Positions 33,300 to 43,130 of a DNA stretch of 64,000 bases are shown in pieces. The first letter of the stretch is position 1. Every line of letters begins with the position of its first letter. The notes under the pieces are model-generated. The model was given only the letters and a program-made list of their open reading frames with translations. It had not been told where the DNA came from and made no database searches. The translations under genes were made by a program, and so were the position numbers. This DNA is from Cladocopium goreaui (Eukaryota > Sar > Dinophyceae > Suessiales > Symbiodiniaceae), in assembly GCA_947184155.2 (NCBI GenBank), contig CAMXCT020004046.1, forward strand, positions 1-64,000. Reading direction: 5' to 3'.

Positions 33300-35284
33300 A
33301 TCAATAATTGGTTGCTCACTGGTGCCAGCTGGGTGACTAACAGGAAGGTTGGTCCATGGGATAGTTGGGCTGACAGTAGGGGGGTCAGTGTGTGCATTCC
33401 TTGCCCTTCTGGACCTTTACAAACACGCTGAGCACCTTTGGGTTCACCTTGACTGCTTGACCGCTCTGTATTTGGCTTCGCAGTGTCATGGACGCTTGCC
33501 CCAGCGACTGCATCAGCAAGGGGGGGACTGTTTTGATAAGGGTTGATCTGTTGGGAAGGCGGTGTTGGCGGGGGGGTGGTGCCTACCGCGGCGTAAGCCG
33601 GAAATTGATCTATTTCTTTCTTACTGCCGGGGGGGGTAGACGGGGTCCTAGGCAGTTTGGCACCATGGTCAGTAAGTTTGTCCTTCGTGACCGGCTGGTT
33701 TTGTGTGGAGTTTGGAGAAAGTACCGCAGTAGTTTTCCTATTGGTACCGCTGTTGTCGAAGGTATTAAATTTCCATGCAGCAATGGCTTCAACTTTAGTA
33801 TCAGCCGTGATCATGGCACTGAAGTCAAAGTAGGGAGGCACGAGCATGACTAGATAACAAGCTTTGAAGGGATAAATTTGTAGAGCGTCGACTTTGGTGA
33901 GGTATAATGAGCTTTCGAGGCCGTCAACTCGATTGATTTGACATTGCCTTCCTGTCGGTATTTCAAACATTATAATTCTGGTAAATTTGGAGACTTGCTC
34001 AAACCTAAGGACGTTTTGCTTGCAGAAATCTCCTTTCGCACTATTCACTGCTTCAAAATGACTGAAATGAGTCAAAAAGATATCTAGTGTGTCTTTTACA
34101 GGTATTGGTTCAAGGAAGAGTATCCATGGGTAGGTCTCTTCAGAATAAGTGTATGACACCTGTTGAGTCGGTAGGTCAACTGCTGAGTCCTTAAGGAGCC
34201 CAAACCGTCGCTTCTGTGAAGCATTCTGGGTGCTGACAGGGGCGATGACAGTGAGTCTGTTTTTGAAGCTTGGATTACACTTTTCACCGATTCTACGCCA
34301 ATGCTCTCCTTTGGTCTCGTGCCTGGGTGGTTCACCCGGTGCACCAGTTTGTGGCAGTATGTTTCCGCAATGTTCTATCGTGAGAACAATATTGTTTCCT
34401 CTTCTGTCCTTGACTGAGAAAGAACATGGGAAGTTCTGCTTAACTTCATGAGGGATCCAAAACGTGAGCATCGTGATATTGGCATTATCTTCATTAACGA
34501 TGGTTTGAAATTCAAATTTGGAGGCTGAAAAAGCGTTAATGAGTGCAAAGCCAAGATCTGAGTCAATGACTGCTACTTCATTTTCCAGGAGTGGGATGAT
34601 GCTACTTTTTGCAATTTGAAGTGGTATAAAGGGCATACTGCCTATTGGTGCATATCTTACTTCAATTCGGTACCAGTTGCTGCCAATGGCAGTCACTTGA
34701 CTAAGAACAAATTGTGTCGATTGCTGTCGTTGTCCAAAGGGCAAGTACGTTGTTGAACAATGCAATAAATTGCGGAGCACTTCGATTTCTATGCCTTCTA
34801 GTTTCAGCATTACTTGAGCTTTAGACAGGAAAAAGTACTTTATTCTAAAGGACATAAGCTCCAGCGCAAGAGCATTTCGTTCTTGATCACTTAAGTGCCG
34901 AGTGGAAATAACAGTGAAAGCAGCAGCCTCCCGCAGTTTATGTAAGCGAGTCCAGTCAATGCCTTCTTTGATTTGGAACTGGGTATCTTGTGCTGTGTTA
35001 ATTTCTTTCTGTAGTGATTCAATTGCTTCACGGATTTTGGTTCTTTGTAAGCATGAGTTCTTTTCATATTTAATAGTAAGCGGAACGCTTCCTTTTGACT
35101 TGTCAGAATTATAGCAGCCATTTGGTGATGTACTGGTCTCACTGATCCCTGGATATTGCCCTTGCCGTAGTTCTTTGCCAACAAAATTTTCAAAGGCAAT
35201 ACGAGCAGGCATTATCAGCTCATCAGTAATCGTGTCAGAGATTTGCCATTCGATTACCGACGGACTGCTTGACAGGCTATCCAT
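33254..35284 (-). CDS. LINE ORF1, unknown structural or RNA-binding protein
   Basis: The first ATG is at 35284 (MDSLSSSPSVIEWQ) and gives about 676 residues. The frame is also open upstream to 35437 through a GTG within the 285 bp repeat. The N-terminal third is helical; the middle is mixed alpha/beta (for example LTFWIPHEVKQNFPCSF). The C-terminal 180 residues are Pro/Ser/Thr-rich. There is no CCHC knuckle or RRM that I can recognise. By position it corresponds to the ORF1 nucleic-acid-binding protein of other LINEs, which is an inference. Its last 46 bases overlap the methyltransferase ORF in another frame, an arrangement that would allow reinitiation or frameshifting. Confidence 0.7.
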   Translation of the reverse strand: MDSLSSSPSVIEWQISDTITDELIMPARIAFENFVGKELRQGQYPGISETSTSPNGCYNSDKSKGSVPLTIKYEKNSCLQRTKIREAIESLQKEINTAQDTQFQIKEGIDWTRLHKLREAAAFTVISTRHLSDQERNALALELMSFRIKYFFLSKAQVMLKLEGIEIEVLRNLLHCSTTYLPFGQRQQSTQFVLSQVTAIGSNWYRIEVRYAPIGSMPFIPLQIAKSSIIPLLENEVAVIDSDLGFALINAFSASKFEFQTIVNEDNANITMLTFWIPHEVKQNFPCSFSVKDRRGNNIVLTIEHCGNILPQTGAPGEPPRHETKGEHWRRIGEKCNPSFKNRLTVIAPVSTQNASQKRRFGLLKDSAVDLPTQQVSYTYSEETYPWILFLEPIPVKDTLDIFLTHFSHFEAVNSAKGDFCKQNVLRFEQVSKFTRIIMFEIPTGRQCQINRVDGLESSLYLTKVDALQIYPFKACYLVMLVPPYFDFSAMITADTKVEAIAAWKFNTFDNSGTNRKTTAVLSPNSTQNQPVTKDKLTDHGAKLPRTPSTPPGSKKEIDQFPAYAAVGTTPPPTPPSQQINPYQNSPPLADAVAGASVHDTAKPNTERSSSQGEPKGAQRVCKGPEGQGMHTLTPLLSAQLSHGPTFLLVTQLAPVSNQLLIWLLIKTITEMMYAK

Positions 35285-35366
35285 TTTGACTAGATATAGT
35301 ACAGTAGGATATTTTTGATATCTGAGGGTTCCAGTGAGTTGCTTAATTTCTCGGATGGCTGCAATA

Positions 35367-35651
35367 CACTGGTAGGACAAAAGTTGCGCTTGTTGAGCTT
35401 CCCACAGTGAACATGGTTGGTTTCTTCTTCTGCACACCCTTTCCCCGGTAGAATCCTAGCATGGAGCTTTGCCGTACCCCGGTCGCATTTCCACCCTCCA
35501 AAAGCGTTAAAATCTTATATATTTAAAAGAGGGTGATAATTGACCGTCCCACACCTGCCACACAAAACGGACTTGAAAATGTGATCCGTGGTTGACCGAA
35601 ATGGGTGTTTTGTAAAGCTTTCAAGAAGCATAAACTTTGTTCCTCCTGAAG
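35367..35651. repeat. 285 bp direct repeat, copy A
   Basis: It begins CACTGGTAGG and ends TCCTCCTGAAG. Copy B at 37441-37725 has the same length and I see no difference. It includes the start region of ORF1 and an AT-rich block TATATATTTAAA. Confidence 0.95.
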
Positions 35652-37440
35652 GGTGCAAAAAGCTTATTTAGTGGGAATTGCCAAGTCATTTGCTGATTTT
35701 TGCACCTGCTTCAGCTTGGCCATTACTCCACATAGCATGTCTGTCTCCATCCTCTTTGTCTGCACTGCTACACATGTGCCGTGACGCAGGGTACAAAAAG
35801 CTTATTTAGTGGGAATTGCCAAGTTATTTGCTGATTTTTGCACCTGCTTCAGCTAGGTCATTACTCCACGTAACATGTCTGTCTCCATCTTCTTTGTCTG
35901 CACTGCTACACATGTGCCGTGACGCAGGGTACAAAAAGCTTATTTAGTGGGAATTGCCAAGTCATTTGCTGATTTTTGCACCTGCTTCAGCTTGGTCATT
36001 ACTCCACATAACATGTCTGTCTCCATCCTCTTTGTCTGCACTGCTACACATGTGCCGTGACGCAGGGTACAAAAAGCTTATTTAGTGGGAATTGCCAAGT
36101 CATTTGCTGATTTTTGCACCTGCTTCAGCTTGGCCATTACTCCACATAACATGTCTGTCTCCATCCTCTTTGTCTGCACTGCTACACATGTGCCGTGACG
36201 CAGGGTACAAAAAGCTTATTTAGTGGGAATTGCCAAGTCATTTGCTGATTTTTGCACCTGCTTCAGCTTGGCCATTACTCCACATAACATGTCTGTCTCC
36301 ATCCTCTTTGTCTGCACTGCTACACATGTGCCGTGACGCAGGGTACAAAAAGCTTATTTAGTGGGAATTGCCAAGTCATTTGCTGATTTTTGCACCTGCT
36401 TCAGCTTGGCCATTACTCCACATAACATGTCTGTCTCCATCCTCTTTGTCTGCACTGCTACACATGTGCCGTGACCAGGGTACAAAAAGCTTATTTAGTG
36501 GGAATTGCCAAGTCATTTGCTGATTTTTGCACCTGCTTCAGCTTGGTCATTACTCCACATAACATGTCTGTCTCCATCTCTTTGTCTGCACTGCTACACA
36601 TGTGCCGTGACGCAGGGTACAAAAAGCTTATTTAGTGGGAATTGCCAAGTCATTTGCTGATTTTTGCACCTGCTTCAGCTTGGCCATTACTCCACATAGC
36701 ATGTCTGTCTCCATCCTCTTTGTCTGCACTGCTACACATGTGCCGTGACGCAGGGTACAAAAAGCTTATTTAGTGGGAATTGCCAAGTCATTTGCTGATT
36801 TTTGCACCTGCTTCAGCTTGGCCATTACTCCACATAACATGTCTGTCTCCATCCTCTTTGTCTGCACTGCTACACATGTGCCGTGACGCAGGGTACAAAA
36901 AGCTTATTTAGTGGGAATTGCCAAGTCATTTGCTGATTTTTGCACCTGCTTCAGCTTGGTCATTACTCCACGTAACATGTCTGTCTCCATCTTCTTTGTC
37001 TGCACTGCTACACATGTGCCGTGACGCAGGGTACAAAAAGCTTATTTAGTGGGAATTGCCAAGTCATTTGCTGATTTTTGCACCTGCTTCAGCTTGGTCA
37101 TTACTCCACATAACATGTCTGTCTCCATCCTCTTTGTCTGCACTGCTACACATGTGCCGTGACGCAGGGTACAAAAAGCTTATTTAGTGGGAATTGCCAA
37201 GTCATTTGCTGATTTTTGCACCTGCTTCAGCTTGGCCATTACTCCACATAACATGTCTGTCTCCATCCTCTTTGTCTGCACTGCTACACATGTGCCGTGA
37301 CGCAGGGTACAAAAAGCTTATTTAGTGGGAATTGCCAAGTCATTTGCTGATTTTTGCACCTGCTTCAGCTTGGTCATTACTCCACATAACATGTCTGTCT
37401 CCATCCTCTTTGTCTGCACTGCTACACATGTGCCGTGACG
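35652..37440. repeat. tandem array, 13 units of about 138 bp
   Basis: Units begin at about 35651, 35789, 35927, 36065, 36203, 36341, 36478, 36615, 36753, 36891, 37029, 37167 and 37305. Two units have one-base deletions and the last is slightly short. Units differ by a few substitutions (for example CATAACATG versus CGTAACATG). The minus strand has an in-frame stop in every unit, so the array is not coding. It is bounded exactly by the two 285 bp repeats. Confidence 0.95.
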
Positions 37441-37725
37441 CACTGGTAGGACAAAAGTTGCGCTTGTTGAGCTTCCCACAGTGAACATGGTTGGTTTCTT
37501 CTTCTGCACACCCTTTCCCCGGTAGAATCCTAGCATGGAGCTTTGCCGTACCCCGGTCGCATTTCCACCCTCCAAAAGCGTTAAAATCTTATATATTTAA
37601 AAGAGGGTGATAATTGACCGTCCCACACCTGCCACACAAAACGGACTTGAAAATGTGATCCGTGGTTGACCGAAATGGGTGTTTTGTAAAGCTTTCAAGA
37701 AGCATAAACTTTGTTCCTCCTGAAG
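37441..37725. repeat. 285 bp direct repeat, copy B
   Basis: It is identical in length and, as far as I can see, in sequence to 35367-35651. It encodes the last 45 or so residues of ORF0 on the minus strand. Confidence 0.95.
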
Positions 37726-38044
37726 TATGCCTATGGCAAGTGTCGAAAACTTTAGCTGCTATTTCAACTGGGCCAGTGTTGGCATGACACTCATAGATAA
37801 AAATGACAGTCTGTTGCATCGTCGCCAGTGTTCTCATAGCACTTTGCGCAGCTCCAAAAGAGGGAAAAGCGTAAGCAGTCGTCTCCTGCTTCGCTGTCTG
37901 TGAATGCAGCTGATCATAAGTGGTCAAAAGTATGCCTTCAGGTGCTTTGATTTTGCTAGGAAAATGCACCATGAGAGTGGCATTCAATCCAAGTGCACCG
38001 AGACCTTCTGCAGCAGCCTGTTGAGCCTCGATGTGCTCCGACAT
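37589..38044 (-). CDS. LINE ORF0, hypothetical protein of 151 residues
   Basis: The ATG at 38044 (MSEHIEAQQAAAEGLG) begins a protein with an alpha/beta-like pattern (QTVIFIYECHANTGPVEIAAKVFDTC). Its last part, from SGGTKF on, is encoded in the 285 bp repeat and includes a CGRC pair. No family is recognised. The eight-hairpin leader ends about 90 bp upstream, which makes this the first ORF of the LINE transcript. It might be a short regulatory ORF or the N-terminal exon of a longer product. Confidence 0.6.
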   Translation of the reverse strand: MSEHIEAQQAAAEGLGALGLNATLMVHFPSKIKAPEGILLTTYDQLHSQTAKQETTAYAFPSFGAAQSAMRTLATMQQTVIFIYECHANTGPVEIAAKVFDTCHRHTSGGTKFMLLESFTKHPFRSTTDHIFKSVLCGRCGTVNYHPLLNI

Positions 38045-38119
38045 TCTGGCTTTGTCTTCTTACTAGGAAAAGGGGGTGTGTGTGAGAGGTATGACAAGTT
38101 ACTCGAGATAAGATTGGGG

Positions 38120-38910
38120 AGGGGGGGGAGTACCTGCCACGTCTTTGGACAGATAAACCCGTAGAGCAGGGAGAGAGAACTTAACAAAGGAAAGAGGGAG
38201 AAGAGGGGGTGGAGTAGGTAGCAGAGCACCTGTCACGTCTTTGGACAGATGCACTGTGTAACCAGAAAAGAGCAGTCTCTCCAATTGGTTCACGTAAGAC
38301 GTAACAAAGTAAATCGAGGCTCAGACAAACAAAACAAGGGGGGGGGAGGAAAAGGTGTCCTAAAAAAAGGGGGGGTAAGGTGGGGTAGGGGACAGAGACC
38401 TGTCACGTCTTTGGACAGATACACTGTGTAACCTGAAGGGAGATCCGGGGACACAAACAAAAAGGGGTCTTGAAAGGACCAATATAAGAAACAGAGCACC
38501 TGTCACGTCTTTGGACAGACACACTGTGCAAACAAAAGAAGGCAGCTGTTATCAGAGGGGTCGTGAGCGAAAAAGATGAAAAACAGAGTACCTGCCACGT
38601 CTTTGGACAGACACACTGTGAAAGGGTTATGTGGAGGTAATGAGAAGAAGTCCCGAAAGGTAAAAGGGAAAAGAAGAATCACTATAATAGAAGCAAAAAG
38701 AGGACCTTAGTAGAGCAATGCAGAAAGAAGAACAGTGACCTGTCACGTCTTTGGACAGACACACTGTGTGAGCGCAAAAATTCCTTAGTAAGTAAGAAGA
38801 AGTGAGCCTGTCACGTCTTAGGACAGACACCCTGTGTAGACACAAGCAACCGAAAAGGGGTGAACGAAGGTTGCGCGGGGTGCCTGTCACGTCTTTGGAC
38901 AGACACCCAG
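38120..38910 (-). promoter_or_regulatory. array of eight conserved leader hairpins
   Basis: Inner hairpins lie at 38134-38152, 38230-38248, 38400-38418, 38500-38518, 38592-38610, 38740-38758, 38818-38836 and 38884-38902. All have CTGTC or CTGCC, loop ACGTCTTTG (one ACGTCTTAG) and GACAG. The two CTGCC forms pair as U-G only on the minus strand. Outer stems differ: ACAGTG/CACTGT around 38740 and GGGTG/CACCC around 38884. Poly(G) and purine-rich tracts lie between several of them. Short frames in this stretch are not convincing genes. Confidence 0.85.
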
Positions 38911-39071
38911 GCAACAGAGAGAGCAAAACTTGAGATCTGAGCTCGATGCCAATCAGGTGATCAAAAATCACAAAAACAGAACGAAGGTTTACGCAATCTC
39001 TCAACCAAGTGTTCAATCTAAGGGCCAGACGAAAACCGTAAGAGAGCAACAAAATTAAACACAATCTCAAA

Positions 39072-39175
39072 TTAAAAAGGGGGGTTCCGGCAGCACAGGA
39101 GGAATCGAGCACAGTAAGTCGCCCCAGCAACAAACTACACACCAAGTCCCTTACCCCTGGGCTAACTACGCAGTT
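39072..39175 (-). repeat. tRNA-like (SINE-like) Pol III unit
   Basis: The minus strand contains TAGCCCAGGGGTAAGG, which fits an A box. About 55 bases on comes GCTCGATTCC, one mismatch from a B box. A TTTTT run (39073-39077) then gives a Pol III terminator. The arms do not fold into a good cloverleaf, so this is not a functional tRNA gene. Confidence 0.5.
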
Positions 39176-39218
39176 ACCAGTACTCTCCTCTGCAACAGGT
39201 GTGCTCGGCTACTGGTAA

Positions 39219-39250
39219 CTTGAACCGAAAACTTGAGCCAAAGGCTACGG
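39219..39250 (-). other. double relict spliced leader
   Basis: Plus-strand 39232-39250 equals the complement of the dinoflagellate SL except for a two-base deletion in the centre (CTTGAGCC, AAA, GGCTACGG). Directly beside it, 39219-39231 (CTTGAACCGAAAA) matches the 3' part of a second SL with two changes. A full plus a 5'-truncated SL is the known signature of an SL-bearing mRNA that was retroposed and trans-spliced again. Confidence 0.85.
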
Positions 39251-39514
39251 ACCGATTCGCACTAGGCACGGTCCTTACAATTGCGTAAGCAGTGAAAAGC
39301 AGTAGTGTACAGGACACGTGTGGTCCAAAAATCTCAGACAAATCATCATGAGAAACTAATCAAACAACAAGAATCACAGCCAAAAAACGACCCGCAAATC
39401 CCCCAGCCAGATTTGCGTTTCGCCACCAAGCAAAACAGCGAAGCAACAAAGAAAGGGGCAGGGCCCAACAAGAACCAACACAAAAATTTCTCAGATTTGC
39501 CTTGGATACACTGG

Positions 39515-39607
39515 GGGCACGTTCTCGGTTCACTTTTTTTTTCTTCGAGTGTGGCCGATGTCGCGCTAAGGCTCGGTTCTTACAAAGAGGGCACGTTCTC
39601 GGTTCAC
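39515..39607 (-). mobile_element. 55 bp retroposed insert with 19 bp target duplication and A9 tail
   Basis: GGGCACGTTCTCGGTTCAC occurs at 39515-39533 and 39589-39607. On the minus strand the 55 bp between the copies ends in nine A. Direct repeats plus an oligo(A) end are hallmarks of LINE-mediated retroposition. I do not recognise the source RNA. Confidence 0.75.
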
Positions 39608-40045
39608 ATCTGCACTCTTCTTGGCTGCTCCAATTAGCTCGGAGAGAATTGGACGAAACCAATGCATGGCACACAGCAGGCATTCAGTCTCTGGGATTGC
39701 CAGAGACTCTGCTCGTCGAGTTTGCGAGCAAATGTACTGCGCAAGTTTTTTGGCAAGCCGGAGCGTGAAGTTGCGGGCTGCAGGCGTAAATACTTCTTCC
39801 ACCGTATCGATTGCATCTCTCAGCCACAGTTCAGCCGCAATCGACATGAAGAGGCGGGCAAACTTTTCCTGCATGGACGTTAAAGAGATGGCAAGGCAGC
39901 CACAAGTGTAGGAGAGCACCTAGGTTGTCAGGCTGGAAGAAGACGTTGGCTTGAGGCTGAGAACTGTTGATCATGGTGGCCAGCCTGTCATCTGGAACGT
40001 TCAGTTTTATCACTGTTTTTGTGCCCGCATGGATGATCCCTCCTG
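39566..40045 (-). pseudogene. broken minus-strand gene cut by copia-2
   Basis: From the copia-2 boundary downward, one frame reads GGIIHAGTKTVIKLNVPDD...FFQPDNLG. Near 39915 coding seems to move to another frame reading CGCLAISLTSMQEKFARLF...ECLLCAMHWFRPILSEL, which ends at 39566 inside the retroposed direct repeat. Both parts look protein-like and no family is recognised. The 5' part would lie beyond copia-2, at 50234 and up. There a frame is open, but it does not join in phase without a splice site (AG|G near 50232 is possible). Confidence 0.4.
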
Positions 40046-40878
40046 TGTGAAAATTGTGTGACATCTGTGGTGAGATGAATCCATTGGTCTTTTTTTCTGC
40101 ATTGGAAGAGGTGAATTTGGTTTTCATCTTGATGATGAGCTCAACCGTGATGGTTGACATCGTATTTGCACGTTTCATGTTTTGCACGTCTTATTGGAGA
40201 TGACGAAACTCAACAACGATATACTTTCGTCTTCTTTGAGTACTTTGATTGCACGGAGAACATCGTGAGGATTTGAATTTGTATAGTGACATGGAAAATC
40301 AAACCATTTTCCATACCTTTTGCATTAGTTGTCGTCGACGAAGTGCACGAAGGAATTGTGAGAAGATCGTAGAATTCATTTTGTGACTTCGGAAGAAGGA
40401 ACTTTGTTTGACATTGATCGGAGAAGTTTAGTTTGTTTTGTCCTCAATGATGACAGCGAGAGCAACATTCTGAAAGGCATTCAGAACTGGAGTTGCGAAC
40501 AGATCTGAGGGAGACATCATGAATCATGTTTTGGTGCTTGAAATGTTTCAACGTTTTTCAAACACTCAAACTTATTTAAACAAACAAACCATGTCTTGAT
40601 GTAAAGACTTTTTGTGAGGAAATGTGTTTTTGATCGCTTTTGTGAAAGTTAGCAGAAAGATGGTGACTGGCGACTCCGCATCATTTTGTGTCAAGGCGTG
40701 ACACACCAACAAGAACCATAGCGACATGAGCAAGATATGTTTCTGTGCTTGTGTGTTTGGTAAAAGTGGCTGAGCTCTGGGAGTGGTTGACTTGGTTGCG
40801 TGGACGGTCTTAGTGAGTTAAGGACGACGTCCTGGACGCTGACCCAAGTAGGTTTCGAAGGTTGCGGTACCTTCTGCA
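40046..40878 (+). repeat. copia-2 5' LTR (833 bp)
   Basis: It starts TGTGAAAATTG and ends CTTCTGCA, so it has TG...CA ends. It carries promoter and polyadenylation signals by analogy; none can be pinpointed. Confidence 0.95.
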
Positions 40879-40890
40879 TGGTAGCGGAGC
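40879..40890 (+). promoter_or_regulatory. copia-2 primer-binding site
   Basis: TGGTAGCGGAGC directly follows the LTR. It is identical in all three LTR elements of this window. Confidence 0.88.
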
Positions 40891-40978
40891 TGCCTGCTTG
40901 CTACACGTAAGCAAGGTGTGCAAGGTTGTCCTAGTCCTGGTATGGCTGAAAGAGGTGAAGGAAGTAGTGGTACCGGAA

Positions 40979-43130
40979 ATGGTGGTTGTAACCGTGGTGA
41001 CGGATGGGATGGATGGACAAACACCTGAAGTAAGTAACATGCCCCAGCAGCAGCCACAGCAACAACAAGCAAATGTGTCACAGAACGTACAGGGATTTGC
41101 GAGCACGACAAACCTGGATGCAGGTGGTCAGGTAGGTCCGGTGCAGGGATGTCAACAAGGAAATGTCCCCGGAATGCAAGGACCGGGACCAGCATGGTTT
41201 GGTGCGCAATGGATTCCCCAACAACAAAAGTTTATGCAACAGAATTCGCAAGCGCGTGTGCCAAGTTATGGTTGTGCGAGTATGCCTGGTGGACCAAGGT
41301 CTGGAGATTTTCCAAACTTAGGAGTGAACCCAATGAGTTGCCAAGGAAACATGCCGAGTGGCCCGGTTGGAGCGAGCTTGGGAGGTTTGACGCCTCAGGC
41401 GGCGCAGATCCAAGAGGTCATGGCCATGTTAGGTAGCATGAGTGAGGGACAGCTACAGACAGTGCAGCAGCATATGCAAGATCGTTTTGTAACTATGCAA
41501 CAGAGAAGAGGGGTTCCAGAAGTGTTTGGTGATGGTCTTGGTAGGGCAGCTGATTCGTCGTTTGTGACTCCGCAGCCATTTGATGTTTTGCCTGGTTTTG
41601 GTGTTCAACAATCAAATCATGGAAATTGTGTTAGGTTGGGCTGGCTATTTGGATGAGTTGTCATCCTGGGCAGCTGGTGGAAGTTTAGAATTTTCTGTAG
41701 AAATCCAGCATAGTAGCCGTTGGCCCGGTCCCATCAGATGGAGTGCTCTCAGTGGAGCACAACAGGCAAGGTCTCGAAGGCTTATGTCCATCTTAAAAGC
41801 TGCGTTTCACGACAACCCCAGGTGTGTGGCGTTGGTGAACGCCTTCAGTGAGGGTGTGGCATTACATGGAGTAGGATCTAGTGACAGAGTGGCAGTAGCA
41901 GTAAACCAACAAGCAAACGGGTTTGAACTGCTTAGGCAACTTACTCTTGAATTTTCTCTGAGGTCAAGATCCGAAGCGCTCTCACTAAGGACGCAGATTG
42001 CAGGGAGATCCTTTGTCCTGGCGGCGACACAGACATCGCCGAGTTCCTTGGTTAGTGATACTATCAGAAGAATTGATTATGAGGCTGCAAGGTTCTCAAG
42101 GTTGCTAGGAACTCTCCCTATGCAGGTGGACACCACAGGACTGAAGCTGGCAGATTCTGACATGCTAGTTGTTCTGTTGAAAAGCCTGCCTGAAATAGTG
42201 AAGAACTACGTTCTCCACCACAGCGGCGCAGACAATTACGAGTCCTACAGGAACGCTGCGATGCGGTGGGAAGAGCAACAGCGCCTGTTTAGTGATTTTG
42301 AGACAACAGGCCACAGCAAGAGATTGAGTTCCCTGGAGGGGAATGTAGAACATCATTCTCTTGATGCCGAACTTGTAGATGCGGTGGAAGGCAGATGCGG
42401 GAAGTGTGGAAGTCGGAAACACACGGCAGCAGCTTGTACCGCAGACATGAGCAGGATCCGGTGCTTTAGATGCGGTAAGACCGGACACATCAGCTTCAAC
42501 TGCCCTGAGAGCAGAGAAGGTAAGGGTAGTGCAAGGACTGACACTTGGGACAAGAAAGGTTCCAAAGGAAAAGGCTCTAAAGGTAGCAAAGGAAAGGGAA
42601 AGAAAGGCAAGTTGAATGAAGTTTCAGAGGATTGGACCGACTGGACTGCAGAGAGTTGGGACGATGATGACTATTGGTGGCATGACCAATGGCCGGAGAG
42701 CTGTGATGGTCAATGGGGAGTTTCGCAGACATGGTGGGACGATGGTTCTGGATGGTATTGCGACGGGTATGGGTATACCTGGCAACAGGGACCAGTCCAA
42801 AGTGCGGAACCGAGTGCAAGCCACGACAATAGGTCTGATGTCCAAAAGACTGGCAGTGTCGGCAGCATGATCATAAATCCTTTGTTGTTTGACATGACAT
42901 GTGAAACCACTGGAGGTCTTAGGTTTGTGCATGAGCATGAGTTTGCTGACATGGAAACCGAAAATAGGCTTGTGGTTGATTGCAAAGACTTTGAAAGTGA
43001 ACTGGCTGACACGGGTTGTGTGCTGGCAAGAGGTTGCGACAGCTGTACTCGTGAGTCGAAGATGAACTGGCTGACATGGGTTGTGTGCTGGCAAGGAGTT
43101 GCGACAGCTGTACTCATGAGTCAGAAGTGA
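40979..43130 (+). CDS. copia-2 Gag (frame change near 41620)
   Basis: The Gln-, Gly- and Pro-rich N terminus (QQQPQQQQANVSQ) is in one frame up to 41656. The capsid-like core and zinc knuckles are in a second frame from about 41620 (LDELSSWAAGG). The core contains QANGFELLRQLTLEFSL, as in copia-1. Two CCHC knuckles follow (CGKCGSRKHTAAAC and CFRCGKTGHISFNC, about 42390-42510). Then come a Lys/Gly-rich stretch and a Trp/Asp-rich tail. Gag packages the RNA. The frame change may be a lesion or a shift site; the ATG at 41009 or 40979 is the likely start. The C terminus runs into the minisatellite at 43002-43408, which ends the frame. Confidence 0.82.

Larger units (their letters stand above)
20852..39250 (-). 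mobile_element. LINE retrotransposon carrying a DNA methyltransferase (SymbioLINE-DNMT-like)
   Basis: The minus strand reads relict SL (39250), tRNA-like unit, eight hairpins, ORF0, tandem array, ORF1, methyltransferase ORF, then endonuclease-RT-RNase H ORF and a C-terminal exon ending at 20852. LINEs carrying cytosine methyltransferases have been described from Symbiodinium, and I place this element with them from domain content. It has no LTRs. Two introners interrupt its coding region; introns would be lost on retrotransposition, so they were probably gained after this copy integrated. No poly(A) tail or target duplication was found, so both outer limits are approximate. Confidence 0.75.

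Noticed and set aside
35510..35525. TATA box for the LINE
   Set aside because: The TATATATTTAAA word is AT-rich, but dinoflagellates rarely use a TATA box; kept only as an observation within the repeat.
35652..37440. Tandem array as a CRISPR
   Set aside because: The 138 bp units are repeated whole with no unique spacers, and the genome is eukaryotic.
35367..37725. 285 bp copies as LTRs of a small element
   Set aside because: No TG...CA ends, no PBS or polypurine tract, and the copies contain part of ORF0 and the ORF1 upstream region.
38120..38910. Hairpin array as iron-responsive elements
   Set aside because: The loop is 9 bases and lacks CAGUGN. The unpaired base lies outside the outer stem, not five pairs below the loop.
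11448..38910. Hairpins as intrinsic transcription terminators
   Set aside because: They lie before genes, lack a following U run and conserve the loop, not the stem.
39072..39175. Functional tRNA gene
   Set aside because: A- and B-box-like words are present, but acceptor and T stems do not pair.
40186..40202. Further hairpin copy (GCACGTCTTATTGGAG) in the copia-2 LTR
   Set aside because: The loop-like word is present but the flanks do not pair.
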